Shown here piece after piece: positions 23,003 through 33,800 of a DNA stretch of 64,000 nt. The DNA comes from Alentia gelatinosa (lineage: Eukaryota; Annelida; Polychaeta; Phyllodocida; Polynoidae). The notes under the pieces were generated by a model. It was not told the DNA's origin. It searched no databases and saw nothing but the letters and a program-made list of their open reading frames with translations. Each line of letters opens with the position of its first letter. The stretch's first letter is position 1. The DNA lies in NCBI GenBank assembly GCA_950022655.1, contig OX465579.1:51625950-51689949 (forward strand), read 5' to 3'. The position numbers and the translations under genes are program-made.

Positions 23003-23210
23003 GTATGAAACAGAGCATAAATATGACAAGCAAGCTTTAAAGGTTTATGAAACAGGGCACAAATATGACAAGTGAACTTATGGGCTGATTGAAACAGAGC
23101 ATAAATATAGAAAATCAGCTTTAAATTGTGTCTGAAACATGGCACACTTAAGGCCTGTATGAGGCAGGCTAGAAATATGGAATGGAAGCTTTAAGGGCAG
23201 TGGAAAAACT
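23003..23210. repeat. About 42-bp minisatellite, five units
   Basis: The core ATGAAACAGAGCATAAATAT, then GACAAGCAAGCTTTAAAGG, recurs with a period of 41-46 bp. It lies only 170 bp from the 49-bp array, and the two cores are unrelated. Confidence 0.8.
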
Positions 23211-24420
23211 GCACAGAAGGAGGAATCTTTCAAACCATTGAGGGAGACTTGTTGGTGTATTACCGAACATCAACAACCTTTGAGAGTGGTATTATTCTTA
23301 CTACACCCCATGAGCTCCCCGAAAGAGAGGGAGAATAATAAACAAGGCGGGAAATGATTAGACAATGATTTGCGGCCTGGCATTGAGCATTGGTACCATT
23401 CTGACGCCACCTTCATCAACAAAAGCCGCGCTGGCTCGTCTAGTCTTTGCCGAGTTGTTAATCAACATGCTGTTTTTTCCTCTGATCCGAGCGCCTCGTG
23501 TTCGTATCATGAACATCTAAGATAAATCCGATAGCGAGGCGTTAAACTCTATTAGCTTCAGAGTTATGTCGCCGAGGAAGCCTTTGAAGATTCTCTACCT
23601 TCGGTCTGGGTAATGTCTGCCTTTAAAGGGGCTTCAAACCTATTCACTATAATCCAATAGAGCTAATGTTATTCAGTGCCTTCAGTATATTGAGCTGACA
23701 TGTGAACGCTGTAGGCTTCGGAACCTGCTGCCGCCTTAAAATATATTTAACCCATTGGGCACAATATTTTATTGCATACAGGGGTGTGTTCGGCCCTCAC
23801 TCCATCCACTCGGAGGTGGAAGTGCCGTGATCCACTTACAGGTGCTACCGGCTTAGAGCTGTTTTATGATTATTGCCTTCCTTTAATCAGCAATTAACTA
23901 TTGCTTAATATAATATTGTATATATTTTCTACTTCTCAGGATATTACAAATCTACCAAGAACTATACCTCTGCTTGGCGTTAGATAATATACATGTATAT
24001 CTGTTTTGGTTACTTAGATATGTAGGGCTGGATGTAGGTAGATGTAATGTAGGTGTAGTTACAGGATATTCCGTATGCCTTCTTGTCACTGTGTCATAAT
24101 TGCTCTAGTCCGAGGGTCAATTATGTGTCTTAGATAAACTCTTCACGCTGTATGATACCACCAGGGAGAACTAAACACGAATGATTAACACTGTAACCTG
24201 GAGCCAGCGGAATATAGGGCAAACTTTGCCTAAGCTGACACCTCCAGTCTAAATAAAAACCCTATATATAAAAACCCAAAAAACACTCTATCGTCGACAT
24301 ATCTATAATGCAATACGCCTTACCTCGGGCAGGTTTACACCAGGTTGCCATCTGACCACTACCCATACCTGTCTCAGATATCAGACTCAGCGCGACTACC
24401 GCGTCTCAATGTAACACGGC
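23211..24420. other. Non-coding stretch, no gene seen
   Basis: AT-rich to average composition. No supported exon, RNA gene or repeat boundary. Confidence 0.5.
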
Positions 24421-25400
24421 ATGCTATCATCTCATTCCCTGCACCCCGGTGTCAGGGCCAGCCTGAGACTGTCAAGACCAAGGCAGCATCGTAAACTGTC
24501 CTTAGGGAGAGGTAGAGGACGGACTGTCGGGAGACAGAGGTTGACAGGTATATGGTGGAAAATGGAGAGGGATGGGTATAGGGCGCAGGGCCCCAGTTTG
24601 AGGGGCCGAGTAGAAGGGCAAGGCAAAACACAGGGTGCGTTCAGTGTTAAGTAGTGGACAGAGGGCTGGAGACAATCAGCACAGCACGCCCAAGACAGTA
24701 GGAGATTAGAGACAGTAGACAGTGTACGCAATAGTGTGAAAAGAGGAGTACCGGTACAAAGCACAAGAGAAATGGAAACATGATTAGAGGAATAGGAAAC
24801 TGACGGAAGTAGAAATATAATTTGACTGGAGTAGGGAAGGGGTGCTGAGTATACAGGTTTTCTTTTATAATCAACGTCGAATTTCCGTCATGTTAATAAT
24901 AGGACTGTTATTTGATATTAACGAAAATGTCGTCTCGTTGTGATCAATAGCATTTTTTTATGCATAGTCATTAAAGACATTGGTGTTAAGATGATAAGCT
25001 AGCTGTTAGTCGACGGTCAAAGTGTTTTTGATTTAGTGACTGACTAAGGGTGGAGATGGTGAGACGATGGACCAGAGGAAGTAGGAAACTAGTGTAGCGC
25101 CAGTAGTCAGGTCAGCTAGTGGTGTAGTGCCAGTTTGGAAGACAATGTGATACAGAGAAATAGAGTAGAGAGTTGGGTATCTAGGAATTCAAAGTACTGT
25201 TAGTCTAGTAGTTGAGATTAATACAGCCAAAATGGGGACCAAACCAGGCAGAGGATTTATAGACGTACATAGCATAGGTACAGTGAGCTAAGAGGACAAC
25301 TAGCTACCAAGTGATGGCGGCTGTAGATAGAGAAATGGAAATACCTGCCTGTAGCTGGAGTAGTTAACACATGGGGAGGGGGCAAAGAGGATGCTAAACG
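24421..25400. repeat. Purine-rich (plus strand) low-complexity block
   Basis: Long A/G-rich sequence with AGACAGTAG, GGAGAGG and AGTAGGAAAC words. A local repeat, TAGTGTAGCGCCAGTAG and TGGTGTAGTGCCAGTTTG, occurs near 25090-25140. No gene recognised. Confidence 0.45.
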
Positions 25401-26245
25401 AGCCAGACGATGGGCTGACTCACGGGGGTGGTCAGGGCAGACTGGGGTTTGGTGGGCGTTGCGCGGTCGGCGTCAGGTGCAGCCTTATTAATCAGATAAA
25501 AGGCGCGACTCGGAGAGCGGCGCTTCGGGCCTCATTAGAGGGGTCAACGCGGCACTCATGCCAGCACCTGACCAGGCTGACCGCCGGGGTGTCCCCAGTA
25601 CCACCCTCAGCCGCCGACGAGCCCCGGCGTAGGGCCGCCAAACACATCAACAATTCAGCACGCCCGGCGCCAGAGGATTCTGAGGGCAGGGTTCCCGGCG
25701 TTGTATACATACACGTGTATCACTCGCCCGCAACCAGCGTCCAGGCTGTGCGCTCTGCATAGGATGTGACGTCATAATATTCCGTCGATGTTGGTATTGG
25801 TCACCAGACGAGCCGTTCATGAACGTGCGGTAACGTTTAAATTCGGTTAACTGTTAGAGACCGATTGCAGGATGAAACCTTACCTTTGTCACACCAATCA
25901 TGTTTATACACACTTCTCTGAAGAACCAGGGTATTTGTCTGATTACAATTAACTCAATATTAGTTTTACAATATTTTCAAGCACAGACCTGTACTATATC
26001 TCACCTGATTACTTTCAGTCGACTTCTCTATTCCCACAATGTCTCTCCCGTCCACGCCTCGCTCTTCGTTATTCGCTATCCTCTCCCTCCTCTTTTAGGT
26101 CTTATTCTCTCTATGTCTCTCTCTCTCATATTATCTAAGTAGCCTTCCCTGGATACCTACCTCTCTGTAATACATACATACACACACGTCTAGTGACTGA
26201 GAGCACATTATTTCTAGTGCCACTAGGCCACCGACTAGACCCTAA
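25401..26245. other. Non-coding stretch; GC-rich patch, then CT-rich patch
   Basis: GC-rich at 25400-25750 with a 123-codon open plus-strand frame of no recognisable family. A perfect TGACGTCA lies at 25767-25774. Pyrimidine-rich sequence follows at about 26030-26140. Confidence 0.4.
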
Positions 26246-26438
26246 AGCGCCAGATCCACTAAGGCGATTTTCCATGCGAATTTGGGCTCGAAGACGTTTG
26301 CAGACGTTTGCAGACGTTCGCATGGACATGCGAATGCCTTGCGACAATATTCAATATATTGAATATCATCGCATGGGATTCACACAGTCGCATGGATGGC
26401 AGACGCATTCGCTTGGTCGCCTTAGTGGATCTGGTGCT
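26246..26438. mobile_element. Harbinger-like MITE, 193 bp, exact TAA duplication
   Basis: The left end AGCGCCAGATCCACTAAGGC is matched by the inverted right end GCCTTAGTGGATCTGGTGCT. Flanking TAA triplets lie at 26243-26245 and 26439-26441. The interior has three CAGACGTTYG copies and a perfect 16-bp palindrome (ATTCAATATATTGAAT). Clean ends and an exact 3-bp TWA duplication fit a recent PIF/Harbinger-type MITE. No protein is encoded. Confidence 0.88.
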
Positions 26439-26863
26439 TAATACCTACACAACTGATAATTTGCCCCCTTATCGACCAAGTACCCCCACCCTCACAACTC
26501 CCCGAAAAAAACATACTCCACCTCGGGGAGTTCCATGGCCATGTGTCTTCTCAATTCCTCAATCCTAACCTACAAATCCTAGGTAACTTTGTACACTGCT
26601 CTGTTCACTCTCATCATATTCCTCAGTGCGGGGCTCTGAGTTGCGCCTCTATCTTGGGCCCCTGACCCCGCTGGCCTCTTGTGGCGACCCATACGGAACT
26701 GGCCTGACCCTAGTTCACTCCGTACCCCGCTCACACACATCAGCCTCCACGAAGTCACTCCCACCTCGGCCACCTCCACGCTGAATGGCGCCATTGGCGC
26801 TTCCCCAGACTGGGGTCGCCACCTGCTCGTAGACCCTGCAGTGGCAAGGGGTGCTCTTGCCCG

Positions 26864-26983
26864 TGCATGCGCGCCACATGCTGATAGACGACGTCACTAT
26901 GCCGACCACGGACGTCAGATTAGCCCCTAACCAACCTTATTCCCGCGAATGTCATGGTTGCCATGGAAACCGCCGCCGGAAGT
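26864..26983 (+). promoter_or_regulatory. Promoter-like cluster: NRF1-, RFX X-box- and ETS-type sites
   Basis: TGCATGCGCGCC (NRF1-like) lies at 26864-26875. GTTGCCATGGAAAC, a full RFX X-box, lies at 26957-26970. CCGGAAGT (ETS) lies at 26976-26983. The region is CpG-rich. An ATG inside the X-box opens MVAMETAAGSLDRHIG and continues for about 100 codons, but without recognisable homology. X-boxes mark ciliary gene promoters in animals; which gene this one would serve is unknown. Confidence 0.4.
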
Positions 26984-27162
26984 TTGGATCGTCATATCGG
27001 GGTGCGCGCGCAGGTTACGGGGCGTCTGTGTGGCTGGTGTCGGGCGCCCAGATTGGGTGTCAATGGGGCGAGAGGTTCGTTTGTGTGTTTCCGTCTAAAA
27101 CAGGGAATAACACGAGGACTCACTGATCGCCTGGCACCAGCTCCTGCCTCCGACCTCTCGAG

Positions 27163-27176
27163 CCGCCCTCTAGCGG
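27163..27176 (-). promoter_or_regulatory. CTCF-like core motif
   Basis: The minus strand reads CCGCTAGAGGGCGG, an exact match to CCNSYAGRKGGCRS and identical to the 14-mer at 3312-3325. It lies about 200 bp from the X-box cluster in CpG-rich sequence. Confidence 0.4.
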
Positions 27177-27978
27177 TGCGGGGTCGCGTCACTCATACGA
27201 GACCGACGCCAAATGACAAACGCCGCACGGCTGGCGACGAGGTGGCTCCGACTTGCTGACGGCAACTAGTGCTGACTAGCGCGTATAGCTAGCAGGAACT
27301 AGTGCTCACAAGCTGATGGTGGTTAACTGACTGTAATAAGTGGTGACTAGATGGTGCTAGCTAGGGACTACCTGACAGAGACGAGCTACTACGCCATTTC
27401 TACTTTGGGCAGTACGATCATGTCATGTGTTGTCTGAGGCCACACGAGATTGGCTGGCTGGGCTGAATGTACTTCCAAGGCACTTCCATTTTCTGCCCGC
27501 GGCTCTTAACTTCAGTTCAGTCGGCATTCTTTGTGCACTACAAAAATAGTTACATTTGGAATGTAAAGTTCGTTAGGTGCAAAAAGTATGTGTTGAGGGG
27601 GAGGGGGATGCCAGCAGACGTTATAAACGTTAACAACGGAAGTAACAACAGAACCACGCCTTAAATACAATACTCGAGGAGGCTGAGCAAAGAGAATTAC
27701 AACAGACTGTATGGTTGCGTATTGATGTGAGTAGAAACTCACGTGGTATAAATTGAGAGATGATAAACACATAGTGGTATTCGCGCGGTGGTATTCACGT
27801 TGTAGTCAGATGCATTGGTTTAATGATATGGAGTAAGTCATGTTTTTGTAATATTGTGGTTACTCGGAGACAGACACTTGCACAGGATGAACACTTTTGT
27901 TTACTTATGTATAATTACCCCGTAGATGTATCACTTCGGGCATAGGGAAGTCCAACAGGTGTTGGTGTAGATAGCTTA

Positions 27979-27981
<3 letters not shown>
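27177..27981. other. Non-coding stretch, no gene seen
   Basis: It contains degenerate ACTAGTGCTGACTAG-type words (27260-27370). No supported exon. Confidence 0.5.
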
Positions 27982-28027
<46 letters not shown>

Positions 28028-28046
28028 TATATATATATATATATAG

Positions 28047-28113
<67 letters not shown>
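27982..28113. repeat. (TA)n microsatellite, 132 bp, interrupted
   Basis: The longest TA tract in the window, with two AGAT interruptions and one TTT interruption. Confidence 0.98.
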
Positions 28114-28115
<2 letters not shown>

Positions 28116-29071
28116 CAGGACACTAAATGCAGCCATGAAGTACGCGTAGATGCACGTCAGATATGTCCTCTATCCTTTCTGCGCCGGCGTCCGATACTAC
28201 CATTTTTATAGAAACTTTAGTAAACACAGCATATGCGAGCGTCCACGCGATGGTGTAAAGATTTATAATCCCAAATTGTCGTCCTGTGATGGTATTGGCT
28301 GTCACATGTTGACATTAGGGTGGAGGTCTTCCTGTATCGATGTGACAGTAGGAACATGGTGGTAGTCACGTTGTGTCTCTCACTTGATGGTGGCAACATG
28401 ACTTTTCACGTAAGTAATGTACGAACAAACACCTGGTGGCAGCCACGTCGTCGCATGGTAGTAAGCACATAATTTAATTTCATGTGGTAGTAGTCACATC
28501 GTAGTAGTCCTATGGGTAAAGTCTTGTGGTTGAAGTCATGTACCAACGATGAAATTGCGCCACGTTTTGGGTAGCACACTCCTTAGTGTCCCTCTAAACA
28601 CACACTATGCTTGTCTGCGGAGGTCACCAGGAGAGCCCAGATTTCCGCGATCACTAAGACCTGCCGTATCTACGACAGATAAAGCTTTCTTTATGTTCCG
28701 GAGAGTCGGCATCGTGAGCGCTGTGCCCTTTGTAACCAGAAACCCGCATAGACATACGCCGGAATAAATTCTGTTAGCGATTCGCCGAGCTGGTCCTCCG
28801 CTACAGTTGTGGTCTCAGTCCAAGTTAGGTCAGCGGGTGTGTCTTTGATCTCAGTACTATCGTAAAACTGGAAGAGTTTTAATCTTGGCCACCGTATGCC
28901 GCGACGAATGATATCCTTCTATAAATTCTTATTTGATTTGAAACTATTCCTTATGCTGGCAGTAAGTAGAATGTTATCAATGTCTAAAACCATACATACT
29001 TAACCACCTAATTCATTAATCTTAATATATGATTTTTCTATAATGATGAGGTCTAATCCAACAGAGAGCTT

Positions 29072-29072
<1 letters not shown>
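28114..29072. other. Non-coding stretch with GTGGTAGTCAC-type words
   Basis: Degenerate recurrences of TGGTAGTCACGTTG and TGGTAGTAGTCACATCG lie at 28355-28540. Similar words occur near 27770-27810. No gene recognised. Confidence 0.45.

Positions 29073-29148
<76 letters not shown>
29073..29148. repeat. (TA)n microsatellite
   Basis: Seventy-six bases of TA. Confidence 0.98.
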
Positions 29149-29152
<4 letters not shown>

Positions 29153-29342
29153 TGAGAACTGTCCCGACTAATTTGGAGATTTTTAAAAATAATCGACTTT
29201 CCAAGAAATAAGTCTCTCTCACAGGGGCAAAAGATGTTTCGCTCAAAAGGTTAAGCTAGAAACTACCAGTTATCCTGAATTACGCGCGGGCAGAACAGTT
29301 TAATCGGCCATCGGCTTTACCTACACTAACACTGTTCTCATC

Positions 29343-29430
29343 ATTTCCATTTAGCCTCAACAGCCGCCTGCCCGAAGGCAGCGTCGTGTTTACAACGGAA
29401 ACACACAACCAATGCATGCAGGGAGAAGCG
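29343..29430. repeat. Dispersed repeat R88, copy 1
   Basis: Bases 29343-29430 match 30943-31030 in the same orientation at about 90 percent by eye. The longest shared block runs from AGCGTCGTGTTTACAACGG through AAACACACAACCAAT. The spacing is 1600 bp. Homology stops sharply on both sides, so it may be an end or fragment of an interspersed element. Confidence 0.8.
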
Positions 29431-29641
29431 GGAAGTGTCATGTCTGTTTTGGGGAAAACGCGACATGGTGTGCACATGGAAATGCCAGATTAGTTCCGAA
29501 GAAATCTTAAAGTTACTTTTCTATATATGCCAGCCAGCCTCAAGGTAGAATATTTTCCTGTCACGAATCAAAAGTGAATGCAGTTAATCTATTTCTATCC
29601 TTGCTTCCTGCAATATTAGCGTTATCTAAACATTTATTACC

Positions 29642-29743
29642 CACCTATTACGGAGTCTCCATAGGAAATGTATAGGGCAACTGGAATTAGCTACCTGGAG
29701 ATTCTGGCATGTCAGAATCTCCTGCAGGAGATTCCGGAAAAAT
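29642..29743. repeat. Foldback repeat, copy 1 of the family shared with 57633-57702
   Basis: GGAGATTCTG (29697-29706) pairs with CAGAATCTCC (29713-29722), and a third related word, GGAGATTCCGG, follows. The outer blocks TACGGAGTCTCCA (left) and ATTCCGGAAAA (right) recur, inverted, at 57633-57702. Confidence 0.6.
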
Positions 29744-30038
29744 AGTCCTATCCATAATAAAGTTGAATCATCATTTACTTCGAAATAAGTTTTTTGAATG
29801 TTCATTCAATGCAAATTATTTAGAGTCAATCATAATAATCTCATTTACCATCAGAAATCACTGTCATAACACACTTTGCATGCTAAAGTCACAGGTTAAT
29901 GGCGAACTATATTATCGGTGCAAGTCTACACCGAATTACTGCCATGCATGACAGTGCTGTGGTGTTTGGAACTGAATGGCTTACAGAAACCTTTTAATTG
30001 CAATGGATTTGTTATTAATCTTGTAAGTGGGTAATAAA

Positions 30039-30185
30039 TACAATAACGACTGGTTTTGTATACGAATGACCGTAATCTCCACGTAGTTGACGACGTAATA
30101 TCCTCGCTAATCGCTCGGATATTACTACGCGTCAACTACTCGGAGATTACGGCCACTCGTACACAAAACCAGTCATTATTGTGTA
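30039..30185. mobile_element. Foldback MITE or long hairpin, about 147 bp
   Basis: Arms of about 63 bp, 30039-30103 and 30117-30185, flank a 13-base loop. They share GACTGGTTTTGT, CGTAATCTCC, TAGTTGACG and TAATATCC in inverted order with few mismatches. The ends read TACAATAA and, inverted, TACACAATAA, which suggests a TA target duplication of Tc1/mariner type. TATTACTACGCGTCA in the right arm recurs exactly at about 59844. Confidence 0.75.
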
Positions 30186-30240
30186 TGTATCCTGCATGCT
30201 TTTCAATCTGAGACTTGTGCACATTGCTCTTACAAATAGG

Positions 30241-30265
30241 CACGTGACTATCATTCTGCCACGTG
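30241..30265. promoter_or_regulatory. Paired CACGTGAC E-boxes
   Basis: CACGTG at 30241-30246 and 30260-30265, each followed by AC, 19 bp apart, lie just upstream of the TIR element at 30311. Confidence 0.3.
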
Positions 30266-30310
30266 ACCACCATTCCCCAACATGGGATAAATTTCACCCA
30301 CCAACCCTAT

Positions 30311-30582
30311 AAAGGGCCGATTCCACCAGCAGGATGGATTTGCCGTGGTACATCTTGATATGTCTTGTAGTGTATTACTGTGTCGCAATGTGTCGTACCT
30401 CACTTGTCTCAAAACGTAGGCGAGAGGTGTCGGGTGTATATTTTGGTGCTCCACCACCGTGACACCTCAAGACACATCGCGACAAATAGGCATGCGATGA
30501 TTCAATCTTAGCCCGATCTAGCATGACAACCAAATCGGGCCGAATCTTGCTGCATCGTGTGTGTTGGTGGAATCGGCCCTTT
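30311..30582. mobile_element. TIR element, 272 bp, 18-bp perfect terminal repeats
   Basis: AAAGGGCCGATTCCACCA at 30311-30328 is perfectly inverted at 30565-30582. The interior contains a weaker inverted pair (TGTCGCAATGTGTCG and CGACACATYGCGACA-like words). If the repeat starts one base in, the flanks are TAA and TTA, so the target duplication is not exact. The short open frame inside is not a gene. Confidence 0.82.
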
Positions 30583-30942
30583 AGATCTACTCACCCTTTC
30601 CTTACACTCCCTTGTAAGACTAATTACTCAGTAATCCACGGAAGATAGACTACTCATATAACCTCCCTCAGTCATAATCTATTTCAACAATATTTTCAAC
30701 AAACCTCAGATATTATTCCACCCTCTCTTCACATTAGTCGTTATGTAGCCATACTTACATTAGTCGGATGGATCAGAGAATGACATGCCTTTAGGAACCC
30801 TCTCTCTAACTTTAGTGTCTTTGCGGGATTTATGGAGGGAATCTACCTTATGAAGACTTCAGAGATAAAGGAGAGTGCATATGTGACACTTGTTAGAAAT
30901 AGTGTTCACAAAAAAGTGAAATTCAAATAGGTGTCCAGTGAC

Positions 30943-31030
30943 TTTCCATTTAGCTTCAACATCCGCTTGCCCGACGACAGCGTCGTGTTTACAACGGAAA
31001 CACACAACCAATACATGCGTAGAGAAGCGG
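30943..31030. repeat. Dispersed repeat R88, copy 2
   Basis: This is the second copy of the 88-bp segment at 29343-29430. Differences include CATCCGCTTGCCCGACG against CAGCCGCCTGCCCGAAG. Confidence 0.8.
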
Positions 31031-31459
31031 TATTCATTTCTCATGAAAGTGGCTGCAGTTTAAGGACGATGCCGTAGTCGTAACATTTTACTGTATCTTA
31101 AACATGCTTCTCAAAGTTGGAGTCGTAATCGCTTGCAATTGCTTTCCAGCAAGAAAATCGAATATAAAAAATTTGAGGTGCCTTTGTGAACCTTGATTTG
31201 AAATGTCTTCATATAGTTCATACTCGCTTCAATCTTTTGCAATGTTTTCCAAAACTCATCTAGTCAGGACACGTGGTCTTAAACTCTATGATGTATCAAT
31301 TTATACCGTCAACTGTGTAGGAATATTTGGTATCACTTCAGACCAAGGATATTGTCTAGCACTAAAATTAGTTTGGAAATTTTGTTATTTTCAGATTTTT
31401 GGTCGCCGCTCTTAAAGAAGGAAAAGAGTGAAGGACACCAGGAGGTGTCGGACTTTACC

Positions 31460-31563
31460 TGTCCCTTGAGGCCCCCTGCAGCGCCGCCCTTACGGCCACT
31501 TAGCGAGTGGCCCCGATGGTTTTGAATCAAGTCTTGGTTATTAGATGTGACCTTGCCTTTTAT
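31460..31563 (-). CDS. Possible isolated exon on the minus strand, unknown product
   Basis: On the minus strand a frame reads IKGKVTSNNQDLIQNHRG, then HSLSGRKGGAAGGLKGQ. It ends exactly at a strong donor (GGGACAG followed by GTAAAG). The exon could start at an AG near 31564 (AAGTGCAG), though the polypyrimidine tract there is poor. The frame stays open upstream to about 31665. The 3' half is GC-richer than its surroundings. The Gly/Lys-rich end is not diagnostic. The family is unknown. Confidence 0.22.
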
Positions 31564-33335
31564 CTGCACTTCTTTCAACATATAACGATTCCAAGGCCAG
31601 AGGAACTCTAAAAGTACCTTTAGCAAACCCACAGACTTATGAAACACATAATCGCTGTCCAACAAACGTGATAAGAATATACATTTTAGATTCTTGATTT
31701 CACGGTGCTGAACCTTTCAGTCCCAGCCCTGTGACAGGAAGTTCACACAGAAAGATAGTTTTCGTACATGTTATGCATGTTGTGCCTGTCTTTATCTGGA
31801 TGAAATGATTTATGATATAAAAGCACCATCGTCTATTATTAACGGTCAGGATGTAATATGTAATTCCATATTCTGTTACCATAGCAACAATTCCTTCTAT
31901 TCCTTACGTAAAAGAGGATTTTCGTCAGAGATCTCTTAAATACCAGAATCTGTAAAAGTAAGCTTGGAAAAAATGAATCCATTCATATTATATACCCAGC
32001 TATGTAGAAGTGTAAATTTAAAAAGTTTAAGATTCTTTCGTAGCCATAACAATCTTTTACACTAGGTACTAAAGTGCAAGTGGTTGTTTTTATGATATTC
32101 TTGTATCCTTTGTGCAGGTCACTTGGAAAAAAATGGTTATTGCATCAGAGTATCTGCATCTACTATGGCATCATTTGAATAAAGTTATACGATATTTTGG
32201 CTTTCAACCGTCTATGGTATGACCTTGACCTATTTCAATGTCAATAAATGTCTGTGCCTCCATCATAGTCTATTTGCCTGTTGCTCTCTAAATTCTGAAT
32301 GTTGACCTTTAACTTTCTGCTAAACTTTCAGAAACTCTATATAGAATGGAAATAATGTATGACCCTAAGAGCCGATGTCTTCCTCTTGCAAGCCTTTATT
32401 TGTACACCTTCAATATTGCCAGTGCAGCTTACTACAAAATGTTAGAACGGTCATAAACCACCCCCTCCAACAGATTTATGGCTTTCTGAAACAAAACGGT
32501 TAAAGGTAAAGAACCATGAAAAGATGTATGGGAAGATACCGTATCCAATTTAAAGATAGAGTGAGATGGGTACTTGTCATTCATAAACTTCATGTTATTT
32601 TCGAATCTGAATAGAATAAAGAAATACACAGTATGTACACGTAATATGTCTACAAAGTGTGTAGTTTTGTGTTTCTTTGTATTATACATGCATGTTGTAC
32701 ATTCATGCTCACGATTTGTGTAATAAAATCAATTTACATGTGTAGATATCCTAGACAGGTATGACCTGATATATACAGTTCCAAAAACTTCCAGGAAGCA
32801 TTGGTTGATCATACCTTCCTAAGGTTACTGTTCCCACTGTCCCAGATATGATGTCCGTTCTTTCATGCCTATCGGTAGTCTCATTCATGCAAAATGCTGG
32901 TCGGTGGACGTTTGATATTGTCACACTGAGAGAAGATCATGAATATGGTAATTAGCGACCAGCAATTATCAATAGATGATTTTCCATAGGATAGAAATTA
33001 GAGGAGATAGCACTATGGAAATATGCACATTGTCGTAATAGCAAAAACTAGCCGCCATAATATGGTATGGCAAGGGTCTGTGTTGGTCTCGACACAGTAT
33101 TCAGCATAACGCCGATACCAGCCCACATGATGACAGTATCGAGCGCCCCCAAACGGCGGTAGCGGGCAAAGATTGATCCCAACACAGGTTACATTTTACC
33201 CGCTCTATTCCCATGAAGATGGATCCTGTACAACCCACTCCTCCTTCTTTACTCCCCCAACCTTTTCTCCTTGTCCCGTGATTATTCCCTGGCAATACAT
33301 TTTTATCAGAGCGAGGCTCCTACACTCCGCACGGA
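31564..33335. other. AT-rich non-coding stretch
   Basis: No gene recognised. TGACCTTGACC near 32220 is a nuclear-receptor-like direct half-site. It may be intronic if the candidate exon at 31460 is real. Confidence 0.4.
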
Positions 33336-33380
33336 CACGTGTTGCTCACGTCTGATCACGTGGCGATCACGTGATCAGAC
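33336..33380. promoter_or_regulatory. Triple CACGTG cluster with a perfect 13-bp inverted repeat
   Basis: CACGTG lies at 33336-33341, 33357-33362 and 33368-33373. The last two sit in perfect inverted arms, GTCTGATCACGTG (33350-33362) and CACGTGATCAGAC (33368-33380), around GCGAT. The distal core TCACGTGA matches the CLEAR/TFEB-type E-box. It lies about 240 bp upstream of an ATG in good context at 33615. Confidence 0.45.
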
Positions 33381-33614
33381 AAGTACTGATGGCGCCGGCC
33401 AGATTTGATTGGTGTCCAGCAAAAAGGCGTCCGTGGCAGGCGGCGGTAAATATTTGAGGGGAAACTTCGACGTTTCCCGGGAATAAAGAACATTAGGCGA
33501 GGACGGGTGGAGGATGAGGATACGGGCAAGGGGGAGGGAGGGGGTTATTAATGGGCGCTATACGGCCCCGGCAGCGCCAGGCTCGTTTTAAAAGTTACAA
33601 ATCAATCAGAAAAC

Positions 33615-33800
33615 ATGGCGACAGGCGCACGTCAGGTGGACAATAAATATAAGAAGGAAGAAGGGGTGCTGTCTTATTGTGGCCTAACAATGTACGCTTT
33701 TGTTTTATTCACCACCGACTTTTTAGAGAATTCTTTTAAAGACCGATTCTTCACACAGCATCGTTTTCTTTTCTTTGATGTTAGTTTTATAATTCACTAA
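33615..33800 (+). CDS. Short open frame, possible first coding exon
   Basis: The ATG at 33615 (AAACATGG) is preceded by GC-rich, promoter-like sequence and the E-box cluster at 33336-33380. The frame begins MATGARQVDNKYKKEEG and has 61 codons, the later ones Phe-rich and non-descript. A real exon might end early: CAG followed by GTGGAC after residue 7 is a weak donor. No homology recognised. Equally likely to be chance. Confidence 0.2.
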   Translation: MATGARQVDNKYKKEEGVLSYCGLTMYAFVLFTTDFLENSFKDRFFTQHRFLFFDVSFIIH

